Part shown: in pieces, positions 51,751-60,492 of the stretch
Layout of the letters: each line of letters starts with the position of its first letter
Position numbering within the stretch: the stretch's first letter is position 1
Assembly (NCBI GenBank): GCA_948500755.1
Contig: CAOOYH010000006.1
Location: forward strand, 1-64,000
Direction of reading: 5' to 3'
Length of the DNA stretch: 64,000 nucleotides
From: an uncultured Lactobacillus sp.
GTDB taxonomy: Bacteria; Bacillota; Bacilli; Lactobacillales; Lactobacillaceae
The notes under the pieces: model-generated
Database searches by the model: none
What the model saw: the letters and a program-made list of their open reading frames with translations, nothing else
Told to the model about the DNA's origin: nothing
Made by a program: the position numbers and the translations under genes

Positions 51751-53658
51751 CTATTTTTCAGTGGCAAAGTCAGAAAACTTCAACAGTTCCTTCTTAGCTC
51801 CGCTACTTGGAATTAAGTAGTACCTAGTCTTATCGTTGCCTTTCCAGCCTTCTGCTGGATAATATCCTGGCTTGTGAGCCCATTTTTGGTAAACACTCAC
51901 CATTGGATAGTTCTTCCCGCTGTAGTAAGCCTGGCGAATCACCTCCAAGACTTGAGCTGCTTCAATAGCAGTTAAATTATTGATATCCTTAACCTTAACT
52001 TTGGCACCCTTTAAGTTTTTCTTAGCGAAGTCAACCTGCCACAAAGCCTCACTAACTGCCATCTTGGTAGCATTTTTATCCTGAGCAATAGTTTGAGCAT
52101 TTTCTACAGCTTGATCGTATAGACTGCGATCTACCCAATTATCTAAACGATACTTGATTGAGTCCTTCACGCTAGCTGCATCAGAAATTGCTTGCGTAAG
52201 TGTCGCTTTTTCTGAACTAGTTGCTATTTTACTATCTGCTTCAGCTTCAGAGGCAGTATTCATCGTCTTCAGTTTTTGACCGCTAATTGTGACATCATCC
52301 GCTTTTACATAAAGGTTGCTAATGGCCGTATCGTGACGATCATCTTCAGCACCAGCTTTATAAACTAATGAATTTTGAACATGATAGTAAAGTTCAGCTT
52401 TATTTTCTTTAGTATTCCACAAATAAAGTTTTTGGTTGACTGCTAATTCATCCCCCTCAAACTTATACTCAACCTTTTCACCATTAACGTTATAAAAGCC
52501 CCGTTTATTATCTTTAAAGTTAGCGACGGTGTAGATCAAATTATTGTAGTTTTCACCTAGCAGATACTGCTTAGCTAAAGTTGGACCTTCATCTCCACTC
52601 CAAACATATGGACCATCTTGATCTTCTTCATAAAGTCCAGTATTAATGTAAACAGGGTTTTTATTCGTTCCTTTTATACGGAAGTAACTTGCTTGATAAT
52701 CCCCCATGCCTGTAGTAATCATTTGATCAACTGTTACAGTTTGACCTTTACGGTACATTTTATCAATTTGGTTAAGATCTTTATTGTAAGCATAGGTATC
52801 TGCAATTATCTTAACTTTAATTGGTTGCTTAGTATAAAGAGGTTCACCATTGATGGCATTAATATTGTTAGCCTTGATATATTGATTTTTACCAATTCTA
52901 AAATAGTAGTTGCCCTTGATCTTGTAGTTTTTAATAGAGTAAAAATCTTGCTTATGGTCTTTGTAGTTAACATAGAAATACTGATTAGACTTATTGGCTA
53001 CTTTTCCGGTATAAGGCACCAATTCTCCAGCCTTAATTAAGCGTCTTTGATGTTGACCTTTGGAGTTATAGACATAAGAATTTTGAGAAACAAACAAAAC
53101 CCCTTTGCCATTCACTTTACTAATTTGGCCACTATTTACATAAGTATTGTTGCCGATTCGGTAGTAAGCATAAGGTTTGCGATAAAATTCCTCGCGACCA
53201 GTATACTTAATTTTAGAATTTGTTGTAAAGTAGGCCCTTTGCCCGCGGAAAGTCTTTAATCGCTTGCCGTTTTTATCATAAACATAAGAATTTCTAGTAA
53301 GTACAAAAAGATTCTTTTGAGGCTGAACAAAAGCATTTTGAGCTTTAATGTAACCACCATCACCTAAATAAAAGTAATCCTGGCTATTGATGGTGTACAT
53401 CGTTGTGGAATTTGAATAAACAAATTTACTGCCAGCAGTTAGAGTAGGTTTGCCATAATATTTATAGCTTTTAACCTTAATTGGCTTATTAGCGGACGTA
53501 AATTTACCCTTTTGTCTAGTATAAGGCAGCACAGTCTTATCATAGGTCTCGTGAAGGGTCACGCTTTGCGCATGCGTTGTTTGCGCAGTTAATAAAGCAG
53601 CGGAAGCTGTAGCAAGTAAAGTAACTGCACTAGATATAATTTTATGATTGGGCTTCAT
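51751..53658 (-). CDS. Secreted SLAP-type repeat surface protein with FIVAR-like segment
   Basis: A 635-residue exported protein. A signal peptide (residues 1-30, cut after HA at 30) is followed by about eight repeats of 45-60 residues rich in Tyr, Lys and Asn, with the recurring pattern NSYVY[DN]xxGK and YYRIG[NK]NxY[VI]. These resemble the S-layer associated SLAP domains of the acidophilus group, which bind cell wall polymers noncovalently. Residues about 470-560 (TLTQAISDAASVKDSIKYRL and NATKMAVSEALWQVDFAKKN) look like a FIVAR module. The tail is PAEGWKGNDKTRYYLIPSSG. No LPxTG. Adhesion or wall binding is inferred. A good AGGAG site precedes ATG. Confidence 0.88.
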   Translation of the reverse strand: MKPNHKIISSAVTLLATASAALLTAQTTHAQSVTLHETYDKTVLPYTRQKGKFTSANKPIKVKSYKYYGKPTLTAGSKFVYSNSTTMYTINSQDYFYLGDGGYIKAQNAFVQPQKNLFVLTRNSYVYDKNGKRLKTFRGQRAYFTTNSKIKYTGREEFYRKPYAYYRIGNNTYVNSGQISKVNGKGVLFVSQNSYVYNSKGQHQRRLIKAGELVPYTGKVANKSNQYFYVNYKDHKQDFYSIKNYKIKGNYYFRIGKNQYIKANNINAINGEPLYTKQPIKVKIIADTYAYNKDLNQIDKMYRKGQTVTVDQMITTGMGDYQASYFRIKGTNKNPVYINTGLYEEDQDGPYVWSGDEGPTLAKQYLLGENYNNLIYTVANFKDNKRGFYNVNGEKVEYKFEGDELAVNQKLYLWNTKENKAELYYHVQNSLVYKAGAEDDRHDTAISNLYVKADDVTISGQKLKTMNTASEAEADSKIATSSEKATLTQAISDAASVKDSIKYRLDNWVDRSLYDQAVENAQTIAQDKNATKMAVSEALWQVDFAKKNLKGAKVKVKDINNLTAIEAAQVLEVIRQAYYSGKNYPMVSVYQKWAHKPGYYPAEGWKGNDKTRYYLIPSSGAKKELLKFSDFATEK

Positions 53659-53723
53659 TTTAATTCTCCTTTTTACCTAAATTTTAACTACCTTTACCCT
53701 TTTGAACAACCTAATATTTGCAC

Positions 53724-53757
53724 ACAAAAAAAGCGCTGAGATTAACTCAACGCTTTT
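53724..53757 (-). terminator. Intrinsic terminator of ytpR
   Basis: A 10-bp stem (53731-53740 with 53746-53755), loop of 5, followed on the minus strand by seven T. It separates ytpR from the surface protein gene. Confidence 0.9.
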
Positions 53758-53764
53758 TCAAAAA

Positions 53765-54409
53765 TTATAAAGTGATTTCGCCACTAGCGATTAATTCATC
53801 ACACTTAGTTGGTTCAAATTCAGCACCAACTTCAAAATCGTCAGGTACAACCATGATCCCGCGCTTTTGAGGTGCGTGTGGCAAGCCAAGTTCTCTAGCT
53901 GAACAAATCATGCCATATGAATCAACCCCGCGAAGTTCACCTGGCCAAATTTGCGCACCATTTGGCATTAAAGTACCAGGAAGTGCAACAACAACTTTTT
54001 GTCCTTGAGCAATATTTGGTGCACCACAAACGATTTGGTGTTCTTCTCCACCTACATCAACAGTAGTTACATGAAGGTGATCTGAATCTGGGTGCTTTTC
54101 ACAAATCTTAACGTAACCATATACCAAAGTTGGCTTGCCGTATGCAAGTTCATCGTCAAAGCCGTTTTCCTTTAAACGGTCGTTAAGCTTCTTAAGTTCA
54201 TCATTGCTTAACTTAACTTGACCATTTGGCAACTTGTCGTAATCGATAATTTCATCAACATTGAAGAAATTAAAGCCGATTAAATTACCATCTTTGTCAG
54301 TAACGCGAGTTACATTATCCTTTTCTTCAAATTCACTTCTGCCGTTGTCTTGGCCCAAGATAACGATCAAAGTATTTGGATAAGCTTCTTTATTAATACT
54401 AGTGATCAT
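53765..54409 (-). CDS. ytpR: YtpR-family tRNA-binding protein
   Basis: A 214-residue protein with an unknown N-terminal half (about 1-90) and an EMAP/tRNA-binding OB domain (about 91-205) with CEKHPDSDHLHVTTVDVGG, IVCGAPNIAQGQ and GVDSYGMICSARELGL. The C-terminal half is strikingly like the N-terminal domain of PheT at 22-24.5 kb. The family is called YtpR in Firmicutes; its biological role is not settled. It follows the thioredoxin gene by 23 bases. Confidence 0.93.
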   Translation of the reverse strand: MITSINKEAYPNTLIVILGQDNGRSEFEEKDNVTRVTDKDGNLIGFNFFNVDEIIDYDKLPNGQVKLSNDELKKLNDRLKENGFDDELAYGKPTLVYGYVKICEKHPDSDHLHVTTVDVGGEEHQIVCGAPNIAQGQKVVVALPGTLMPNGAQIWPGELRGVDSYGMICSARELGLPHAPQKRGIMVVPDDFEVGAEFEPTKCDELIASGEITL

Positions 54410-54432
54410 TTTTTCTAAAAATCTCCTCTATG

Positions 54433-54753
54433 TTAGTCAAGTGACCGCAAGAAATCCTCAACTTGTTGTTTAGTTTTACGGTCCTTATTTACTAGTCTAC
54501 CAATTTCTTGGCCATCTTGGTAGACAACAAATGAAGGAATTCCCATAATATTTAATTTCTTTGCAATGTCAATTGAGCCATCACGGTCGATCTTATAGAA
54601 TTTATCATTTGGAAAATCTTTTTCAATTTGTGGCATAAATGGATCCAAGAAACGGCAATCTGGGCACCAAGCAGCTGAAAATTCTAGCACGGTACGTCCG
54701 TTCTTAGTGATTTCATCTAATTTATCTTGTGTAAGTTCTTTAATTTCTTCCAT
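54433..54753 (-). CDS. Thioredoxin-like protein (YtpP type)
   Basis: A 106-residue thioredoxin-fold protein. The redox motif is CPDC at residues 30-33 (in SAAWCPDCRFLDPF), a variant of CGPC, and the cis-proline region is GIPSFVVYQDG near 72. It likely reduces cytoplasmic disulphides. The same neighbour, ytpR, is found in many Firmicutes. Confidence 0.94.
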   Translation of the reverse strand: MEEIKELTQDKLDEITKNGRTVLEFSAAWCPDCRFLDPFMPQIEKDFPNDKFYKIDRDGSIDIAKKLNIMGIPSFVVYQDGQEIGRLVNKDRKTKQQVEDFLRSLD

Positions 54754-54810
54754 TTTTCGCGCCTCACTTTACTTACTATTTATAAGTATTTTAAATGTTA
54801 AAGTGAAATT

Positions 54811-55473
54811 TTACAAGTTTTTTGTTTCAAAACTTGCATGAAGAGCATAAATTGGATTACCTTTAGCTGCAAACTTGTGCTCATATTCAGTTTCAATGTT
54901 CTTTTCTAAAATTTCAGGCTTTTCATGATGCAAATCAACGGATACAAAATCAAAGTGCATCCCAAAATTATTCATACTTTGAACTGAATAAGCATAAAGT
55001 CCTGAATTATCTGTCTTAAATTCCAAATGACCTTCTGGCTTCAAGACTTCTTGATACTTTGCCAAAAAGCTCTTATAAGTTAGTCTTCTTTTTTCATGAC
55101 GACTCTTTGGCCAAGGATCACTGAAATTCAGATAAATCACACTAGTGCTGTTTTCGTCAAAGAAATGATTAATTGCTGCAGCATCCCCGCGCAGAATTTG
55201 CAAATTATCTAAGCCCTTTTCTAGTTTCGTTCTCAAGATAATTCCTGCAGCGGTTGTTTGTAACTCCAAAGCCACGTAATTTTTATCAGGATTATTCTCT
55301 GCTAAAGTCGTAATAAAGTGACCCTTTCCAGATCCAACTTCGATTTCAATTGGATTATTATTGCCAAAACGTGCAGCCCAATCAATCTTCTTTTCTGGAT
55401 CAGGATTTTGCAACACGCTTTCTGGATGTTCATTAACAAGCTTCACAGCCCATGGTTTATTTCTTAATCTCAT
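54811..55473 (-). CDS. trmB: tRNA (guanine-N7-)-methyltransferase
   Basis: A 220-residue SAM-dependent enzyme forming m7G46 in tRNA variable loops. Motif I is IEVGSGKGHFITTLA near 41, and the catalytic segment YLNFSDPWPKSRHEKRRLTY near 117 with ETEYEHKF late in the sequence matches TrmB. It lies 9 bases after ecsB. Confidence 0.96.
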   Translation of the reverse strand: MRLRNKPWAVKLVNEHPESVLQNPDPEKKIDWAARFGNNNPIEIEVGSGKGHFITTLAENNPDKNYVALELQTTAAGIILRTKLEKGLDNLQILRGDAAAINHFFDENSTSVIYLNFSDPWPKSRHEKRRLTYKSFLAKYQEVLKPEGHLEFKTDNSGLYAYSVQSMNNFGMHFDFVSVDLHHEKPEILEKNIETEYEHKFAAKGNPIYALHASFETKNL

Positions 55474-55482
55474 ATTCTTCCC

Positions 55483-56700
55483 CTATTTCTTATTAGTTTT
55501 CACTTTATAAGGCAAATATGCCACCGTTAATACCCAAACAAAGACAAATAAGCCAGCAATTGCTTCAAAGACATTCAAGTTAATCGGTAAAATAATCAGC
55601 CAAAAGACACTGATAATGCCCCATTGTAAGAACAAGGCAGAATTTAGCACTTTAACTAAACTACGACCGCGATGCTCAGTAGAAATTGGATAAACGCGAT
55701 ACATAATATTGCCGTCAAATTCTGTTGCCATTGGTAGTAATTGGTAAACTGTCAAAAATACTACTAATGCTGAAAGGCCTAAGGCCCACTTCCAATCTTG
55801 CACCAAAAATGAAATCAGCACAGCAAAGACAGTCATTCTTACCAGTAAGTTTAAATATTCTGGATTTCTCAAAAGTGATCGGCGATACAAGAACGAATTT
55901 GGATTTTCTTTCCCCAGATTCTTTGGCAATAAGAAATCAAGATACTTTCTCCGTTTAATAGTGACTTGCTTTTCGCTAACATCAGTAAACATGCTAAAGA
56001 TCGAATAAACGCGATCTTTTCTAGCCTTTTCACTATCAACCGCATACCGCCAATCAAAGAATTTTTTGACATTCATTCTTTTACCAAACATGGGCTGAAA
56101 GTTAGGTTCAATAAACATTCCGCAAAGCGAAATTACCAAAGCGCCAGTTTGACTATAGGCCGCTAAAATTGCAACAGCTAAGACAACCAGGCAGCTAACC
56201 CAGAAATCAATCTTTTTACCGAAATATAGATTTCGCTTTTCTATAATTAATTGATCATCTTTCAAGCTTAACATTGTAATGATCATTAAAATATAGCCCC
56301 ACACCGAGATATTAGCCTTCACTGTCGCAAACGGAAATAGAATTCCTGCAACCAAAAGTTCTAACACAAAAGGCAAAATTAGACTATAGCGATACATAGG
56401 ACGCAAATATTCTTCCATCTTTTCATCTTGAGTAAACAAGAACTGCATATCCGCATCTTTAATTAAAGTCACTAAATGTCCGGTTAAAAGTGGCAAGAAC
56501 AAAATTATACCAACTAAAGGCTTATAAAACCACAGGTTATTAGGTATTGTTTTCATTGCTTGCGCATACCAAAACATCAAAGCCCCGAATAAGAAGATCA
56601 ATGCCAAAATAAAGAAATCGTTGAAGACAAGCGTTAAATACTTAATTGACTGCTTAAGATTTTCGCTTAATCTTTTATTCGCTAACTCACGCATGGCCAT
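55483..56700 (-). CDS. ecsB: EcsB-family ABC transporter permease
   Basis: A 405-residue membrane protein with about 10 hydrophobic helices. It is the membrane partner of EcsA, as in B. subtilis EcsAB, which affects secretion, competence and regulated proteolysis by an as yet unclear transport. The start overlaps ecsA by 14 bases; ATG at 56700 or the ATG two codons downstream are both possible. trmB follows. Confidence 0.92.
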   Translation of the reverse strand: MAMRELANKRLSENLKQSIKYLTLVFNDFFILALIFLFGALMFWYAQAMKTIPNNLWFYKPLVGIILFLPLLTGHLVTLIKDADMQFLFTQDEKMEEYLRPMYRYSLILPFVLELLVAGILFPFATVKANISVWGYILMIITMLSLKDDQLIIEKRNLYFGKKIDFWVSCLVVLAVAILAAYSQTGALVISLCGMFIEPNFQPMFGKRMNVKKFFDWRYAVDSEKARKDRVYSIFSMFTDVSEKQVTIKRRKYLDFLLPKNLGKENPNSFLYRRSLLRNPEYLNLLVRMTVFAVLISFLVQDWKWALGLSALVVFLTVYQLLPMATEFDGNIMYRVYPISTEHRGRSLVKVLNSALFLQWGIISVFWLIILPINLNVFEAIAGLFVFVWVLTVAYLPYKVKTNKK

Positions 56701-57430
56701 TATCCTCTCTATTCAAAGCTAAATATAATTGATCAAATGGATCGTCTGGCTTCAAGCCATAATGAGCACGAATTTCTTTCAAACTGCCTATAATTTCAAT
56801 TGTGCCGTTATTCAAGACGGCATAATTTGAAATTGCTTGTTGAGCATCAGCCAAAACGTGCGTAGTCATCAAAACCATTTTTTTATCCGCAATCGCCTTT
56901 TTGATCAAATCAATCAAGTTAGCCACTGCCAGTGGATCCAGTCCAGTGAATGGTTCATCAATTACCAAAAGACTTGTATCTGCTAAAAACGCACACACAA
57001 TCATCACTTTTTGCCGCATTCCCTTTGAAAAGTGGATTGGCAGCCATTCCAGTTTGTCATCCAATCTAAACATCTTCAAAAGTTCATGTGCTCTCTTCCA
57101 AGCTTCTTCCTCGTCTAGATTGTAACTAAGCATGGTTAATTCCAAGTGCTCTTTTAAAGTTAATTCAGGGTACAAAACTGGAGTTTCCGGGATATAAGCT
57201 ACTTCTTGTTTAAACTTGGTTGGCTGTTGTCTTAAAACTACGCCATTCAAAGAAATGGTCCCTTTTTGAGGACGAAGCAAACCCAAAATGTGCTTAATAG
57301 TAGTAGATTTACCCGCTCCATTCAAACCAATAAGTCCTAAAGCTTGGCCTGGTTTAATTTCTAAATTTATGTCTTTAATTACTGGAACGCCAGTATAGCC
57401 CCCAGTTAAATGTTCAATTTTTAAAGCCAT
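56687..57430 (-). CDS. ecsA: EcsA-type ABC transporter ATP-binding protein
   Basis: A 247-residue ABC ATPase. Walker A GLNGAGKST near 36, Q-loop YIPETPVL, signature HFSKGMRQKVMIV near 134, Walker B LLVIDEPFTGLDP near 157, H-loop TTHVL. The signature SKGMRQK is typical of EcsA. First of the ecsA-ecsB-trmB unit and divergent from hit, as in Bacillus. Confidence 0.95.
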   Translation of the reverse strand: MALKIEHLTGGYTGVPVIKDINLEIKPGQALGLIGLNGAGKSTTIKHILGLLRPQKGTISLNGVVLRQQPTKFKQEVAYIPETPVLYPELTLKEHLELTMLSYNLDEEEAWKRAHELLKMFRLDDKLEWLPIHFSKGMRQKVMIVCAFLADTSLLVIDEPFTGLDPLAVANLIDLIKKAIADKKMVLMTTHVLADAQQAISNYAVLNNGTIEIIGSLKEIRAHYGLKPDDPFDQLYLALNREDNGHA

Positions 57431-57465
57431 TAAATATTCCTTTCTTTATTAATGCAAATATCTTT

Positions 57466-57494
57466 ATATCATGATTTCTTCTATTCTGCGTCAA
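57466..57494 (-). promoter_or_regulatory. Probable ecsAB promoter
   Basis: On the minus strand -35 TTGACG (57489-57494) and -10 TGATAT (57466-57471) are 17 bases apart. The remaining divergent region (57495-57658) is AT-rich; TTGCCA with TAATTA about 17 bases on (57600-57630) is a plausible hit promoter. Confidence 0.55.
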
Positions 57495-57658
57495 AAGAGT
57501 TAGCTTTAAGAAAAAATTATCCTCAAATTTACCAATTTTTACTAAATTGATAGTTTTTCTATAATTCTTTTCCACTAAACTCCCATTCCAGTTAAAGATA
57601 TTGCCAGATTTATGATAGCATAATAATTATAAGATTCTAAAGACAGTGAGGATTTAAC

Positions 57659-58096
57659 ATGGAAAATAATAATTTAGTCGATGACTGTTTATTCTGTAAA
57701 ATCATCCGCGGTGAAATTCCAAGCTACACCGTATTTGAAAATGATGATGTGAAGGCTTTTCTTGATATTTCTCAAGTAAATCCTGGTCACACATTGATGG
57801 TACCAAAAAAGCACATCGTTAACTTATTCGATTACACTAAAGATGATGCTAAGCAATATTTGCAATACATCCCAGAAATCGCCAACGCAATTAAGAAAGC
57901 TTTCCCAAACGTGACAGCCATGAACATCACCACCAACAATGGGAAGGCAGCTAACCAAGTGGTAATGCATTCACACATCCACTTCATTCCTCGCTTTGAA
58001 GGGGATGGCTTAAAGCTCATGACGCGTAACAATGCTGACGAATACGATGATGCAAAATATAAAGAAGTTGCAGAAAAGATTAAGGAACAATTTTAA
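57659..58096 (+). CDS. hit: HIT-family nucleotide-binding protein
   Basis: A 145-residue histidine-triad protein. The zinc-like CxxC pattern near the start (CLFCKII) and the catalytic triad H104-x-H106-x-H108 in VVMHSHIHFIPR are typical of Hit proteins that hydrolyse nucleoside phosphoramidates. Divergent from ecsA, an arrangement shared with B. subtilis. A YtxH-like gene follows 23 bases later. Confidence 0.95.
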   Translation: MENNNLVDDCLFCKIIRGEIPSYTVFENDDVKAFLDISQVNPGHTLMVPKKHIVNLFDYTKDDAKQYLQYIPEIANAIKKAFPNVTAMNITTNNGKAANQVVMHSHIHFIPRFEGDGLKLMTRNNADEYDDAKYKEVAEKIKEQF

Positions 58097-58119
58097 CTAG
58101 AGGTAATAAGGGGCAAACA

Positions 58120-58458
58120 ATGAGCATAAGCAAGTTTGGATTTGGATTAATGGCTGGTTTTGCAGCCGGTATGGCTGTCTCACTATTTAAAGACGAAAAC
58201 GGTCAACGTTTAGGAGCTCCGCTAAAACGAGATTTAGAAAGTTTCCAGCATGACGCAATGAGCCTTTTAGATGGAATCAACAAGGCTAAACAAGCTAGCG
58301 CAGATTTAATGGCAAATATGCCAGCTGCTGAAAGAGCAATTAGTGACATTGGTGACGATGTTCATCATTATGAAGAAAGAACTGCACCTATCATTAATAA
58401 TATTAAGCGCGATGCAGATGAAGTAGACGATGATTTAGAAGATCCAAAATCTGAATAA
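58120..58458 (+). CDS. YtxH/YhaH-like protein
   Basis: A 112-residue protein with a glycine-rich hydrophobic N-terminal segment (FGFGLMAGFAAGMAVSLF, residues 6-23), likely a membrane anchor, and a charged helical remainder with acidic tail. This layout matches the YtxH/YhaH group; B. subtilis yhaH occupies the same place between hit and prsA. Function unknown; some members act in stress. It forms an operon with hit. Confidence 0.85.
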   Translation: MSISKFGFGLMAGFAAGMAVSLFKDENGQRLGAPLKRDLESFQHDAMSLLDGINKAKQASADLMANMPAAERAISDIGDDVHHYEERTAPIINNIKRDADEVDDDLEDPKSE

Positions 58459-58568
58459 AAGTTTAACTTTTCTGTGAAAATTTGCGATATTAAAAACGTA
58501 AAAGTTTAAATTATGGTATATTAGGTGACAGTTACTTAATTTTATTAAGGATGTGGAGAATTTAATTT

Positions 58569-59468
58569 ATGAAGAATTATATTAAGAAGGCTGCTGCAGC
58601 AGTTGCAGTAGCTGGTGTTGCTTTATCATTATCTGCTTGTTCAAGTAACAGTAAGACTGTTGTTTCTTACAAAGGTGGTAAGATCACCCAAGAACAATAC
58701 TACGATGAAATGAAGAAGTCGCAAGCAGGTCAATCAACTTTAGCTAACATGATTATCAACCGTGCCTTGGAAGAACAATATGGTAACAAGGTATCTCAAA
58801 AGCAAGTTGATAAGCAATACAACAACTACAAAAAGCAATATGGATCACAATTTAGTGCTGTTTTGCAACAAAATGGTATGACTCCATCCACCTTCAAGCA
58901 AAACTTGAAGACTAACTTGCTTTCTGAAGCTGCCCTTAAGAGTGTTAAGAAAGTAACTAAGAAGCAAGAACAAGAAGCTTGGAAGAGCTACCAACCTAAG
59001 GTTACTGTTCAACATATTTTAGTTGCTAAGAAATCAACTGCAAACGACATCATTAAGCAATTGAAAGATGGTAAGAGCTTCAAGAGTTTAGCTAAGAAGT
59101 ACTCACTTGATACTGCAACTAAGAACAATGCTGGTAAGCTTCCTGCATTTGACTCAACTGATACTACTTTAGATTCATCATTCAAGACTGCTGCCTTCAA
59201 GCTTAAGAGTGGTGAAGTTACTGATACTCCAGTTAAATCACAATCCGGTTACCACGTAATCAAGATGATATCTCACCCAGCTAAGGGTAAGTTTGCTGAC
59301 CACAAGAAAGCAATTGATAATGAAATTTACGCATCAATGGCTCAAGACCAAGAAACTATGCGTGATGTCATTGCCACTGTTTTGAAAAAGGCTGACGTTT
59401 CTATCAAGGATAATGACTTGAAGAACGTATTGTCATCATACGTATCAAGCAGCCAATTAAGCAAATAA
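58569..59468 (+). CDS. prsA: Foldase lipoprotein PrsA (parvulin-type PPIase)
   Basis: A 299-residue lipoprotein, lipobox LSAC with C24. After an N-terminal helical SurA-like part, the parvulin domain (about 138-240) has VTVQHILVAKK, FKSLAKKYSLD, GEVTDTPVKSQSGYHVIKM. It helps secreted proteins fold outside the membrane by prolyl isomerisation and chaperone action. AAG/CAA-rich codon use suggests high expression. A TGGTATATT extended -10 (about 58513-58521) may drive it. Confidence 0.96.
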   Translation: MKNYIKKAAAAVAVAGVALSLSACSSNSKTVVSYKGGKITQEQYYDEMKKSQAGQSTLANMIINRALEEQYGNKVSQKQVDKQYNNYKKQYGSQFSAVLQQNGMTPSTFKQNLKTNLLSEAALKSVKKVTKKQEQEAWKSYQPKVTVQHILVAKKSTANDIIKQLKDGKSFKSLAKKYSLDTATKNNAGKLPAFDSTDTTLDSSFKTAAFKLKSGEVTDTPVKSQSGYHVIKMISHPAKGKFADHKKAIDNEIYASMAQDQETMRDVIATVLKKADVSIKDNDLKNVLSSYVSSSQLSK

Positions 59469-59482
59469 GACTTATGACTAAG

Positions 59483-59512
59483 AAAAGCTTTGGAATAATC
59501 CAAAGCTTTTTC
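59483..59512. terminator. Bidirectional terminator between prsA and yhaM
   Basis: AAAAGCTTTGGA pairs with TCCAAAGCTTTT (59484-59495 with 59500-59511), loop of 4, with T-rich flanks on both strands. Confidence 0.9.
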
Positions 59513-59514
59513 TT

Positions 59515-60492
59515 TTACTCTAATTTTCTTGAATTATCTAGTGCTTCATCCACTTTAGGACGATAGAATCGCTTGCCGTCTTGACTCATGAGTGGCTCGG
59601 TAAAGTTGCCCGGTTTAGTATGTTGTAGCGCATTTGTCACGGCATAAACTGTCGCATCTAAATCATCGATTCTATGCAGGAGTTCGGCCTCAAGGAGCGC
59701 AGGCAACTTTGGTGAACCATATTCAAACTTACCATGGTGAGACAAGACCATGTGTCTAAGCAAAAGCAAATCTTCACTTTCAAGATCAAGATGAAGTTTT
59801 TGCGCAGCCATCATAATTTGTTCATCAATTAAAACCAAGTGGCCAATCAAGTTTCCTTCTGCAGTATATTGGGTAGCTGCTGGACCACTTAATTCTAGAA
59901 CCTTCCCCATATCATGCAAAATACATCCCGCAAAAAGTAAAGATTGATTTACTTGCGGATAATTTCTACTAATTCCATCTGCATCCCTAAGCATGGATAA
60001 AGTATGATATGCGAGACCGCCTCTTACTGCATGGTGGTTGCTTTTTCCAGCAGGATAATCATAAAACCGCTTGCCCCACTTCTCAAGCAAGTAGCGTACA
60101 ATTCGATTCCAGGTAGGATTTAGAATCTTAAACACATAATTATTGATTTCTTCCTTCATGTCGTCGACTTTTTCAGGTGCCGATTTTACAAATTGGTTCA
60201 AATCATATCCTTCATCAGGTCCCACCACTCTCAAAGAATAAATCTTAATTTGAGGGCGTCCTTGATACTCTTCTCGCTTACCATTCAGCTCCACAATTGT
60301 CCCTGAACTAAAGCTATCGGCATCGCGCTGGTCTGCATCCCAATAATTACCACGGATATCTCCTGATCCATCTGCAAAAGTCAAAGCTAGATACAACTTA
60401 TTATTTTTGGTATGACGAAGTTGCGAATTCTTGATATAAACAACTAAATCCAGCTCCTCGCCATCATTATAGTCGATTAACCTTTTAAGCAT
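59515..60492 (-). CDS. yhaM: 3'-5' exoribonuclease YhaM
   Basis: A 325-residue enzyme with an N-terminal OB-fold (about 1-95; YRKNSQLRHTKNNKLYL-type block) and a C-terminal HD domain with HHAVRGGLAYHTLSML and ILHDMGKVLEL, followed by HHGKFEYGSPKLP. YhaM acts as a metal-dependent exoribonuclease that trims RNA ends, and in some species affects DNA replication. It overlaps yhaN by 8 bases. Confidence 0.95.
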   Translation of the reverse strand: MLKRLIDYNDGEELDLVVYIKNSQLRHTKNNKLYLALTFADGSGDIRGNYWDADQRDADSFSSGTIVELNGKREEYQGRPQIKIYSLRVVGPDEGYDLNQFVKSAPEKVDDMKEEINNYVFKILNPTWNRIVRYLLEKWGKRFYDYPAGKSNHHAVRGGLAYHTLSMLRDADGISRNYPQVNQSLLFAGCILHDMGKVLELSGPAATQYTAEGNLIGHLVLIDEQIMMAAQKLHLDLESEDLLLLRHMVLSHHGKFEYGSPKLPALLEAELLHRIDDLDATVYAVTNALQHTKPGNFTEPLMSQDGKRFYRPKVDEALDNSRKLE

